Below are positions 46,297 to 58,100 of a stretch of 64,000 bases of DNA, piece after piece. The notes under the pieces were generated by a model, which saw nothing but the letters and a program-made list of their open reading frames with translations, was not told the origin of the DNA and ran no database searches. The stretch's first letter is position 1. Each line of letters begins with the position of its first letter. Source of the stretch: Lepidonotus clava (lineage: Eukaryota > Annelida > Polychaeta > Phyllodocida > Polynoidae); assembly GCA_936440205.1 (NCBI GenBank), contig OW387146.1, forward strand, positions 23,312,458-23,376,457, read 5' to 3'. Both the position numbers and the translations under genes were made by a program.

Positions 46297-46492
46297 GCCG
46301 TTGTCCACATACCGATTTTGATGCTGCTGTTGATTTTCTCCGAGAATAAAACATAAAACCTTACATCCTATATATCATTTAATAGGGAAACGTAAGACTT
46401 TTCTAATGATGTATAGCACATCTATAATCTGACCTTAATTGCATCTGCCGATTTTCAAAACCAGCAACAAAAATGGCATGTCGAATACAGGC
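46297..46492. mobile_element. MITE-like element A (copy 2), empty-site form
   Basis: Ends GGCCGTTGTCCACATACC and, inverted, GCCTGTATTCGACATGCC. It aligns with 15660-16053 but lacks the 139-bp element B, and so shows the pre-insertion sequence CCTATATATCATT. About 196 bp, no coding content. Confidence 0.75.
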
Positions 46493-47229
46493 GTAAGTTT
46501 GAACAAAAGGCCTTTTTCCATTAGTGCCAAATCATGTTGGTATAAACCAATGTGGCATGTTGTGGGAAGGGGTGCATACCATAGTGTGTACTGCATGAAC
46601 CCGTGATAAAATTATATACATATAGATGTATAATGAGTTATTCACTGCTAAACCCCTGTTCATTAGATTATGTGCAGTGATAAATGAATATATGGAAATA
46701 CAACAAGGTTATTGTAATGTTTGTTGGTTCGAACTACCATAATTATTCAGTAGTTCTGGAGCACTGGGATTATTTCATCCCTTGTTTGTGTGTGATCGAA
46801 TCTAAGAGAAGGTCACTGCCCTGCCCTGACACATTTACCAAATTAGGCAGTGTTATATGGGCACTATAGACCTTTTTCAATAGAGTGGTACCCTGCTAGT
46901 GGAATAGATCTGAACAATCAATTGGAGTATGGCTTTCAATGGAATCGTTGGGAACAAGGCTTCTATGGGAGAGTTCACTGCGCAGGTTCGTGGGAAAGGT
47001 GTATACTACTCCCAGTCCATACTTCTATTGTCAACACAGTATGACCCTATGGTATCTTACCACCAGACTGCCCTATTTTTCTCATACTTGCCTGTAACTC
47101 TGAATTGACGAGCTGGCCGTATTGTGGGGAGGGCGTATTGCCAAGCCATACGTACCGAATCACTTCTGGTGGCCTGTTTTTACGAAAATCCACAATATTT
47201 CACAATATTTTACGTTAGTGTCGGGTAAT

Positions 47230-47377
47230 GAAATAAAGAAGCACCTTTGGGGTCATCCTCGGGTGGCTGTACGACCCATGGGGATCGTACGAACCTTGGG
47301 CTTCACCCTCGGTACGTACGATCCCCTGTGGGTCATACAGCCTCGGATGCCCCCCGCGGTGCTTCTTATTATAATAT
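47230..47377 (+). mobile_element. Foldback repeat family FB (copy 3, palindrome half only)
   Basis: AATAAAGAAGCACCTTTGGG at the left pairs with CCCCGCGGTGCTTCTTATT at the right. Inner arms GTACGACCCATGGGGATCGT and GTACGATCCCCTGTGGGTC show the same plan as copy 4. The second half of the family (the GGGTGATAAA part) is absent. Intergenic. Confidence 0.7.
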
Positions 47378-49034
47378 GTCATTACCGTCATCAATTTAGC
47401 CTGGTCGGTCGTTGGGGGGGGGGGGGGGGGGGGGGGGGGCACTCAGTCTGTGAATGTAGGTACCAACTGCAAACTACTGCCCTCCCCCACCTTTTATTGT
47501 GATAGGTATAATCTGATAGCCCCCATTTATTCAGGATATGCACTCATGGACAGCCCATAAAAAACATCTATTGACAAATTTCTTGGTCCCAAACTGATTT
47601 CAGAATGTGATGATTGGTTTTAGAGGCAATATAAAGAAATTGAACTACATACTTTGACTTTTAGTCTAGTGTCAAAGATAATCTATTATTGACAGCCCTC
47701 CTAAAAGGCGGTTTGATTATTTGACAGCCCCGCTTTTTAATCCAAATTGGGGATCAACAGCTACAGCTCCTCAACGGTCCGACTGCGGCAGGTACCCATT
47801 TCCAGACCAAGTACTCCCCCCCCCCCCCCCCCGGGCAATTTAGCTTGTGCATAGTTTGGGTACAGAATAACTACTCATTATTTGGGCACCCATAGCTCAT
47901 TTACATCAATTTGGTCAATATAGCCAGGCAAACCCCTGAAATAATTAATGTGACATTCAGCATAAACGCTTAAATGGAGATAGAAATGGTAGTCGTAATA
48001 GTTCTATTGACAATCTAAGAGTCATACATCGTTATCTCATATGTCACGTATTGAACAAACGTACTTAATTGAAGGCCTCATCATTTTTCGGAATTTTGAC
48101 GTGCCAGTTACATTATGACTTCTTATCCATCATCAATTCATCTAATCATATATAACTATATATATATATCTATTTACACATATATATGCATGCATGTCAA
48201 AAAGAAAAAACTGGAATGGATACACACATAATACAATGTACATGCTATGGATGTTTGCCATAAAAGTGGTACAGGGCACAAGTAATTATGAAGACCTGCC
48301 AATCATTTTACCTGAGGCCCTTTCACACCATGCACTAAATCATGAGGCATTGAATTCATTGCAAGGGATCATATTTCTGTAACTACTAAATCTGATTGGT
48401 CACTAATCATTGTACTATCTATTTGTGTCACCAGTGTTAGTAATTGTACTTTCACAAAATGTGGCTATGTAATCATGAAATGACCTCAAATGTTTCAAGA
48501 TTTTATCGACTGAATTGCTAACCACAGCACCACTAATCACAATCTTTAAATTTGAAACATCAGAAACCACTCAAAAACCTGAGCATTTTCTGGCACCTCA
48601 AGACAGTTATTTTTCCTGAAATCTTGTAAGTTTAGCAAACTGCAACACGAAATGGTGGTACATACAAAGTATACTGACAATAGAATGACATAATCATTGT
48701 ATACAAAGCCAAAAATCTCAGTGTTCCCATTTCCCAGGAAAAGGAATACAACATGAGCTCTTTCTTGTTGATCTATGTAGAAAAAGTGAACATTTTCTTA
48801 CTGGATATAATATTCTAACAATCACCATGGGAGTAAAGTAAACATCAGGGACACTTCCAGGATGGTCTGGGGGTCCCTATATGTTGACCCTGCTCTTCAA
48901 TATCCTGCTTTCGTCCCTGGATCATCAGATAGTGTGACAGTGACCCAAATACACGGAATGGCACATCCCCCATAACACATGGGGCACCTAGTAAGTAGTA
49001 GCAGACCAACTCAGGAAGGTCTGGACAATACATC

Positions 49035-49104
49035 ATGGGCTCCGTAACAGTGATATTGGCTGGGCTCTGCTGCCTAAGTCTCCAGGTATGGGCAAGTGAT
49101 TTTG
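49035..49104 (+). CDS. Ig gene exon 1: signal peptide
   Basis: ATG in a 70-bp exon encodes about 19-20 mostly hydrophobic residues with a likely cleavage after VWA, then SDF. The donor TTTTG|GTAAGT is strong and leaves phase 1. An internal CAG|GTATGG could serve as an alternative donor. Exon 2 begins with CT and restores GCT (Ala). The 3.7-kb first intron is the largest in the gene. Confidence 0.8.
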
Positions 49105-52100
49105 GTAAGTATGAGTGCCATACTACATTGAGTTGTCGATTAGAATAGTTTTTAAATTCAAAACTTGTTTAAATCAATAATAAGTTGGTTGCCTAAGAGA
49201 AGTTACTTGCAATGTGTTGAAAATAAGCCAGGAAGGAGTTGAAAATTGGTACATTATAAGATTAGGAGGCCCTGGGGGCCTTACCCCTCACTCGTTTCGC
49301 CTTAAACACAAACTTGGTCTATGATATAGCTTAATCACGAATCACAACATCATAAACGACAGTGCCATTGACAATATTCCATAGAAAACTACCTTTCTTT
49401 TTCCCAATGCAATGAACGGTGCTGACATTAATAGTAGAGAGTTTTTGCAACACACCCCGATCGTATTCCCGGTTCCCTATACGGATCTGCTGGGATCTAG
49501 ATGAATGGTCTCCATGAATAATGATAAATATAGAAAAAAAGATCAAAATGTAATTTTTTTCTCATTTAAATTAATCTGAAATGTGACTTTTGAGAAAAGT
49601 TATTTTGTTACATGTCAATTTAAAAAGAAGGAGCAATGTCATAATTTGATTATGTGAATGTGTATATTTTGATGAAATATAAAAGTGTCTGAGTGCAGAC
49701 CTCACTGTCCCTTGGTCATGGTCCACTGCTCCTACCCGTGGGCCCACTGATCAGGGATACACAGGCATACGGATCTCCTACCTATTACTTGCCATTAGAT
49801 TGTGTCTCAAATGAGAAGAAAAGTAATCTCTTATTTATTTGTAATGAACATGTATATATTCATGATGGTTGCAAGAAATTTGATTAAGAAACTAACATAA
49901 AGGTTTCATTGGACTGGTACATTCATATAATAGGGGAGGCCTCAGTACTGGCCCTGCTTACCACAGTGCCCCTACGGATCTACCTCTCCCCTTGCCATAA
50001 ATAGCTAGGAATTGCTTATGTAACACAGTCTGAGAGTGGGGGTTCTTCTTATTAGCACTGGCATGCGCCACAGACAATCAAACACTCAATTCATGCAATA
50101 TGTTTAAAGGGCAAACTTCTGCAGGTAAAGTCTGGTCTACTCAAGACACTCCAATCAAACTCATCAGGATACGGATCGGGGCACTGAGATCGGGGTGGGT
50201 TGCAAAAACTCTCTAGTATCATAATCCGCTCTAGAAAACTATTGTTGCAATAGAAATATCATTAAAAAGTACAATGGAAATAATTCAGTTGGCGTCTTTA
50301 GGGTTATGATAACCATATGAAAGAAACCTTTCTGCTATACTTCCAAAAGCAAACCTGTTATCAAAAAGGCTAAAAATGTGAAGCCTTCATAATAATACAG
50401 AATATGTGACCAGTCCATTGTTCATTGACAAATTATAATGACTATTATAAATTATGATTATTATGAAACAAATAGTCAGAAATACAATAATATTGATCAA
50501 TTTTGATATAGAAACAAGTGGCTCCGCCACCCTATGTCCCTGCGCCGCCCTGCACACACCCCTGACCTCTCAGCGTCCAGTGTGCAGGGTCGGCGTCTGC
50601 ACCGGGCCTGGCACAACACAGAGCATGTAAATCTTTTAATATTCATTAAAACTATAATAGCAAGCGAGTGAAATGTAGCTAAGAACCTTGTGGAGGTAAT
50701 GGATTTCTCAAATAAATTATTTCTTGACGATTTCGATTTTTTACAATTTTATGAAGAATAAATGTATTTCCTATGGACACCCTGTAGATGGGCACCCTTG
50801 AAACCTGCATGTATTTCCTGGAAATCACGTAGGAGGAATAATGTGAATTTTCAAAATCAAAATTTTCCATCGACATTCCAAATAAGGTAATATTCCATTC
50901 AATTGAAACTTTTTTTACAACAATTTATTAAGGGATAGGTGGAACTTTTAAAGAAATTTCTCCTGTGGGGGAGGGGTGGGTGGGTGGGTGGCCTGCCATC
51001 CCCGTCACCCCCCCCCCCCTCTGGGTACGGACCTGTTATAATGCTCAACCCCTATTATTATATGATGAGTCACCATTACTGTGTTGTACAAATAGTTCTG
51101 GGTGCACTCCCTTATAGACACCCTTATGCACCCCCTAATAGACATACGACATGTAGAGGGGGTAAAAATAGACCTCAAAGGCTTTGTTATTACCCTACTA
51201 CTTCTAAATCGATGTCCTTTCGCATGTTACAGTCTACACACTAAACTTACTTCAGGCTATACCAAGAACCAGCAAAATAGGCTGTTACAAGCCAATCCAT
51301 GTGTTGCTGATTTGTTAGACAGCTTTTTAACCCTTTCAAGACCCCACAAAATTTTGATATAGTACCAAATGGGCAACAATTTACTAAGGGAATATCACCA
51401 AAAGACGCCACTGACACCAACAAGTTTGAAATTAGTCCAATAACAAGGTAAAGCATGAATGAAAATAATTTTTTTTCCAAATGGCAGTAGTTAAAGGGGG
51501 CGTAATATAGACTATATCAGTCTTTTGAAATAAAATATAATGTATAAAGCTTGCTGTATATTGAGCATCAAATTCTCAATTCTCCCTACCACGGATAGCT
51601 AAATATCAGTAGTTTATGGACCTGCAGGCTAATTTGGACTAATTTTGTAGACAAAACACCTGGAAAAACTATAGAAAATGAATGAAAAATCGTTATATTT
51701 GCATCTATAATGATTGGATTTTCCAACAAAATTGAAAATATTAGATATATATGTACGCAAGTAAAAAAAATACTGATCACTAGTTTTTCACCATATTTAT
51801 GAACAAATAATGCTGATATTAATGAACATTTTAATGCTAAAACCTTATGGTTTGTCGACATATTACCCAGAATGCATTCTGATCCAGGCTAACCTGCAGG
51901 TAAGACTTTAAAAAAATGCTATTCGTGGTCGGGAGAATTCTGAGATATTTACTATGTATCTCTCTAGGCATCAGGCGTCTAGGCCTGGTGATGCCTGAGA
52001 GATACAGGAGGCTAGGCCTGGTGGTGCCTGAGGGATACAGGCGTCCTGAAAGGGTTAAAGGACCTGTGGAAATTAGGTCATGACACTATTATTCAGTTCC

Positions 52101-55100
52101 CCTATCATTCTCTATGTGGCTCAATAGTGTAAGGGTTAGCAACCCCATACAAACACCCATGCCATGCATGGGTTCGATTCCTGGAGGGACTTGTTTCATT
52201 ATATATGATGTTTCCTTTGAGATTTACTTACAATTATTTACTATAGCTTTACTTTGATACTTTTTCAAATTAAGTTATTGATTTTTCAGGCTTGCAATTT
52301 TGAGATCGCAATGAATCTCAAGAAAAAATTACCTATGGTGAATGGGGCATAAAGGGAGCCAAAACCAATATAATTGACGACATTTTCAAAACTCAGATAA
52401 ATATAGAAATATGTTAGATGAGTCTAGTTAAGGTAGGTGGTATTAGCTGTGAAAACTAGCTCAAACCGAAGCAGAATTATGCAAGCGATGGTAATATTCC
52501 AATTTGTTTGTAAACAAACCCCATTTTTGTGCATCCACATTAATTGAGTTGAGCAAGGAAAACATGTTTTTGATGATTTGCTACCATATTTCATGGCATA
52601 GATTTTAACATGGGCGAGAAATAAGCTCAATGAATGGATTTTAATGTTTATTTGAGTTTGGGAAATTTTGTTGAATTTTTGTTTTTGGCACCCTATAGGC
52701 CTATGCTATTGCATTGTGATAATGATGCGGGAGCGATCAAGTCAGTACGTGAAATACATTTATGATATATCTACTTTATACAGTGTTGAAGGCATTTTGA
52801 GAACTGTAAGCGTATAATTTTGTTTCAGCTCGGTTACCTCCAAGCATTCTGCCAAGGAACACCCCAACTAACATAATCTACAGAAAATATAAGTACCAGT
52901 ATCTACCATGCCAGGCTTCAGGATCCCCACCACCTACGTAACCCACTTTTAACACATTTTTCAGATAAGTATATATTCAGCGATCTCCTGCCAAAAACAT
53001 TTACGAAAAGTCAAGACCCACTAAAATTGTCAAATACCCATCATTGCTAAATTTCCCATCGTGAAATTTTAGTAACCACAAAATTTTGTGTAATTTTTCT
53101 TTGAATTGTTTTCAATTCTTTCCACTCCCCAAATTAATGGTTCCAATTTCCTTCCAACCCCGACGATAAGTATTATAAGTGAATGATTTTAGTATGATTT
53201 CTCACTGAACCTTCATGTCCACGGAATTTCGTGTATGTTTTCTGGGCAGAATTTCATATAGTGACCGTTAAAACAGCCTCACAAAATTCTGTGGATGTTT
53301 TTTGACTGTCGGCATCTCTGAATATTTCTAAGTCATTTCAAAAACATTACGCATAAAACATTTATAATTACATATGGTATATCGAGACAGAAATGTACTA
53401 CTACTAATCCTTCATCATTCGTATCAATAAAAAATTTACATTCTTGCTAATTCTGGCAGCGAACACATGCGGCGTTAAGGTTATTTTCTTCATAAAGAAA
53501 ATAACGTTGTGTGTGTCCGTGCAAATGCAAAAATTAGTATTTAGTGAACTGCCTCATTTCAAAATCCTTTATCTGGCCCTGATATAGGCCCTACTCTAAG
53601 CTGGCTTTGTGGAACAATCCAGGGACAGTCCACTGTTTTCATTTCTATTTTTCGTTTCTAGATATGAGTGGACCTGGAACGGTGAACCCTTGAATATGAC
53701 TACCTCCCTAGGTAGGCGTTTTAGAGTCAGTTCCAATGGCAGGCTGAGAATTTGGCGTGCGTATTATAAATATAGCGGACACTACCAATGCAAAGCTACA
53801 AACCCCTATGGTACATCGGTAGCTAACTACTATCTGAAACAAGGGGGTAAGAAACCTTTTTTCTATATCTTACTATATAGACCTTTCCCATTAAGAGTGT
53901 TGCACCCCCTGATAAATCAAATAGAAACAATGTTTTAGGTATTTTCCTATAGCTAACTTATATGCTTCACGTCATATAGGTTAACTATAGGAAAAGACCT
54001 ACAACACTGTTTCTATTTAACTCACCAGGGGGCGCCACACTTTAATGAGAAAGGTCTATTTACATCATTATTATGTTTTTAAATCACAATCTATATATAC
54101 TTGCATAGGTCGTATTCTCCTACTTCCGCTCTATGCTGACCAACCACTTTCCTCATTCTTGTATCCGTCACTGCTCCTTGGATATTCTCTAAACCAGCTC
54201 AATTTTTGTTTTTTTGTGTTAATTGTCCTATTGTATTGTTACCCTATAGTCCAGTATAATTGATCAAAGAAAATAAGTTATGCTGGATGGATAACCTAAA
54301 TCCATGCATATTCAACTACACATCATTTCACAGGCATTTCACTTGCGTTCAGGGACTGCAAAATTAATATGAAGGCATGGAAATTTTGATGTGGTTTTCT
54401 ATGGAGTACTTGCATTTACTTTCATTCAGACATTGTTTGTTTGTTTGTGGGATTAGTTTAATGTCCAGCCAACCCTTCAGCGTTCTTTTACCAGACTGCA
54501 CAAGGTAAAGCCTTTCAGCTTGTTTTACGCCTCAGGGGCGTGACCGAATTCAGACACCAACATGCTGGTTTCTGAAATGCAAACTACTTGTGCAAGTACC
54601 TAAAGGCGAACGCAAATACTAGTTGACGCATAGTGGAATGGGACCTTTACTAATCATTTCAATCTGACCTATATTTCAATTTTCCCAGGCCTCGCTTGGC
54701 CTAGTCCAGTTATGCCAAAGATCAATGCCACAGAGGGGCAGCCCTACTGGATAAATGCCTATACCAAGATTTACCTGGATCCCCCCGGGACCAAGGCTAC
54801 CTGGGTACTGAGTAACCGGACCAGGATGAGCGAGGACATAAGGACCATCCACCCCGATGGTCGGATACTCAGCGATGACATGGGTTTGTAGAAACAAGCA
54901 TTTTTGTTTATGTTGTTGTTTATGTTGTTGTTTATGTTGTTGTTTATGTTGTTGTTCATGTTGTTGTTCATGTTGTTGTTCATGTTGTTTATGTGGTTGT
55001 TAATACTGTTGTTGGAAAAAAACACAAATGATTTTCTTTTATTCTGAAGCACATTGTAAGATTCCAAGGGGGGGGTCAAGTAGTATTTAAAAAAAGAGGG

Positions 55101-58100
55101 GGAGGAGTTCAAATAGACTATAAATTTGCAGATGACGTCACATCTCCAAAATTGGACTGGCCATCATATTGGTGATTAGTTTAACTACTTTATTATTTAC
55201 AATTGAAAAAATATAAAAGGAATATTTAAGCCACGGGTACTTAAGACAAAATCCCTGGATTATAATCAATGATTATTATCAATTCGAATTTTTTGATAAA
55301 TTTTGGATTTATCTAATAGACACATGGTCATGACCACACCTGGTGATCATGAAAAAATAATCATGTGACCATGTCTGCACATGGTATTATAGTCAAATTC
55401 TTTGCTTTAATCAGACACCTATATCAATATGCCTAACCTTCATTGTATGGTTTTCCATTTTCATTAACTTATAAGAATCGTCAATTTCTATGTGTGACTG
55501 AAATATTCACACACAATGACACGCATTTAAAAAGGTCAAAAAGGGTTTGAGTTTGGTTATGGGCCGATTTTAGTGACATGATTGTTGACAGCGTTATTTT
55601 ATTTGTTCACACTTTCTATATTGGCTATGCAGTTTTTGTTATACATATAAATTGCATCAATGACCACCAATGGAATCGATCTAGTGCCATTTTGTGTAAT
55701 AACTATAGGTTTATTGGTGGTGTGTGTTTATAATATCACATATAAATTATAATGCAATAACTAGCCAATCTCAACTTCCAATTTCATACATGGCCATTGG
55801 AAACAAGCCCTAATTTCATATGATATGCAGGACATCTGGTCAACCACCATAATATCGCTGAAAACGAATGAATTACTTTATTGCCGGCTGTCAAAATTGA
55901 CTAGCGGTATATTGCGTGAATGCGATTTTAATCGATATACATACTGCTGCTGGATAAGTAATATCCCAATACATATCATACACATGTTGCTGCGGTTAAG
56001 ATAAAAATACAATATTTAAATTTTTTCAATATCTTGAGGTTCAGAACCACTTCAGGAAATAATTGTAACTTCACTAGATAACAAGGGAAGATGGCCTCTA
56101 ACTAGATTTGAGCTATCTTAGCTATGTATTTAAGTATCAGAATAACACATTCTACCTTTTAGCCAAAGGTCATCTCCCATTGTTTCCAAGCAAAATTAAC
56201 TGTGTTCATGAAGATGGAATATGTGTGGTTGAGTGGTAAACATTATAGATTTAGTCATTATGAATTGACATTACAAATAAGATCGATGCTGGTTTATATA
56301 CTCATAGTCGAAAGATACCATCTATACAAAGGTTTATCAAATGATACAAACATCAACTTTAATACATTCGATCATGATGACCTGTTTTATCTTACACAAC
56401 TGATAACTTTAAAAGAAACTTGTTAAATCTAAATGTTTGGCATTCTTATTATTATTGTACATAAGTAAATAAAAGTTGTTCATGTTCTTTTCAATAGGAA
56501 ATCTGTATTTCACCTCAGTGAGGAAATCAGATGGAGCTGATCCAAAAGACCTTTCGTTATACCAAGTAAAAATGACCTCTCCACTTGTCCCCTTCACATC
56601 CACTGGAGGATACACCATACTCTTTGTCAATGACGGTGAGAACATTATCTTATTCCATTCTCCTTTATATAAATAAACCTTTCTCTATAGTACATGTATG
56701 CACATGCAAACTTAAGTCAGAGACCTTGTATATATATTATCATTTAATTATATCATATAAATATATATGTGCTCTTGATTGGGGGGGGGGTCCCAAAGTC
56801 GCATATCGAAGGTAAGAAACGACCCTGTCACCCTGATGAAATTAAGAAATAGCCCCGTTGCCCTGTCGAATTTAAGAAAATGCCATGTCCCATGTCACTA
56901 ATGCATAAAACAACCATGTCGCTATGTCAAATCTAGGGATCTAGGGCCACATATAATAGATACATCAAGACTGGACGGCTATGAGAAACCTGTTATTCAC
57001 TGCAGGTGTATCCCATGACCGCTGGTTGGCCATCGGGTATAGGTATATCTTGGTTGACTATCATGAAGATTTTACACTGAAAACCCAGACTCGTCAAAAA
57101 CTTGTCAAATTGACAAGTTTAGCCTTGTTGTTTTGAAAGTGCTAAACACGTCAAGTCTAGACTCAACACCTTGTCAAATTGACAAGTCTAAATTGTCACC
57201 TTGTCAAATTGACAAGCCTTAATCATCAACTTTAATATTGTAAAAGATTTTCTGCTGCCCACCACTGCCCACTTCTGCCCCATACTTCCCCCTTCTTTGT
57301 ATCCTCTCCCTGATTGATGAGTAATGGATAAGTTACAGATTCTTCAAAACATAGTCCAGGGTCATGTTGATGTAAGGTCAATGTGCATTCATCATCAGTG
57401 ACAAATCAACTTAATCATTTTAATTTAACCTTTGTGGTTGCATGTTGTACATTGACTGCTAACATTTCCCATATTTGTATACCTCTTATCATTGGACTAC
57501 ATAGATAAATCTTATACTTGTGCTTCACCTTTTGCTTAAATTTAGTCATATTGTTACTCCCCAGAACAATACTAGGTCTGCCCAGTACTTATCAATTTAC
57601 CATAAATTCTACTCTGTCTATACATAAGCTATAAGGCTACTTATATGTTCCCTCAATCTTAGCGTCAGAGGCTGAATCTGATAATTATAAACAACAGAGA
57701 TCATTTATATTAATGTCCCTATGTTCTCCATTGTCTATATAGGACACTACCTTCTCCTGTAATTTCTCCAATCTATTATCAACACTGATCGTAGATTTCT
57801 CTATCATAAAGTCTGTATAGTCCAAAAGTGGTAGAATCGTCTGTTTATAAATAGTACATGTTATACCACTCATTACATATTGTTGGATCTTTCCTAATTA
57901 ATAGACCCGGTGATTTACCTTGCTACATTAATTTTACTATCAACAAATTCCTTGAAGTTTAGGCATCTATCTACTATATAACACCTAAATAGTTATATGA
58001 CTCTACAGTCTCCAATGATTCGTCATATAAAACAATAGCTTCATCACTATCATTAGTCAAATTAATGTTGTGAAAATAACATATGTTTAGTTATTGATGT

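Larger units (their letters stand above)
42682..49034. other. Intergenic region between GEMIN5 and the Ig gene
   Basis: A 6.35-kb interval. The left part is the GEMIN5 3' UTR: an ATTAAA signal at 42937-42942 (about 0.26 kb after the stop) and an AATAAA at 45303-45308 are candidate polyadenylation signals. It then holds a possible SINE tail near 44760-44815, a SINE at 45903-46130, element A copy 2 (46297-46492), a diverged TAGACCTTT-type repeat end near 46866, foldback copy 3 (47230-47377), a poly-G run at 47415-47440 and a poly-C run near 47816-47832. No protein-coding gene or structural RNA is recognisable. The last about 200 bp should contain the Ig-gene promoter or 5' UTR. Confidence 0.6.
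49105..52828 (+). other. Ig gene intron 1
   Basis: A 3.7-kb intron with AT-rich DNA, a GC-rich island at about 50517-50630, C- and G-runs near 50965-51020, a TTAA-bounded element (51327-52058) and a tRNA-like repeat (52114-52190). No coding exon in frame with exons 1 and 2 is needed, since these join cleanly. Confidence 0.6.

Noticed and set aside
45000-49000. Additional protein gene in the intergenic region
   Set aside because: Open frames are short, without domains, and overlap SINE, MITE and homopolymer sequence.
54771-55112. Asn-rich minus-strand frame
   Set aside because: It translates the 12-bp minisatellite in an intron; no gene context.
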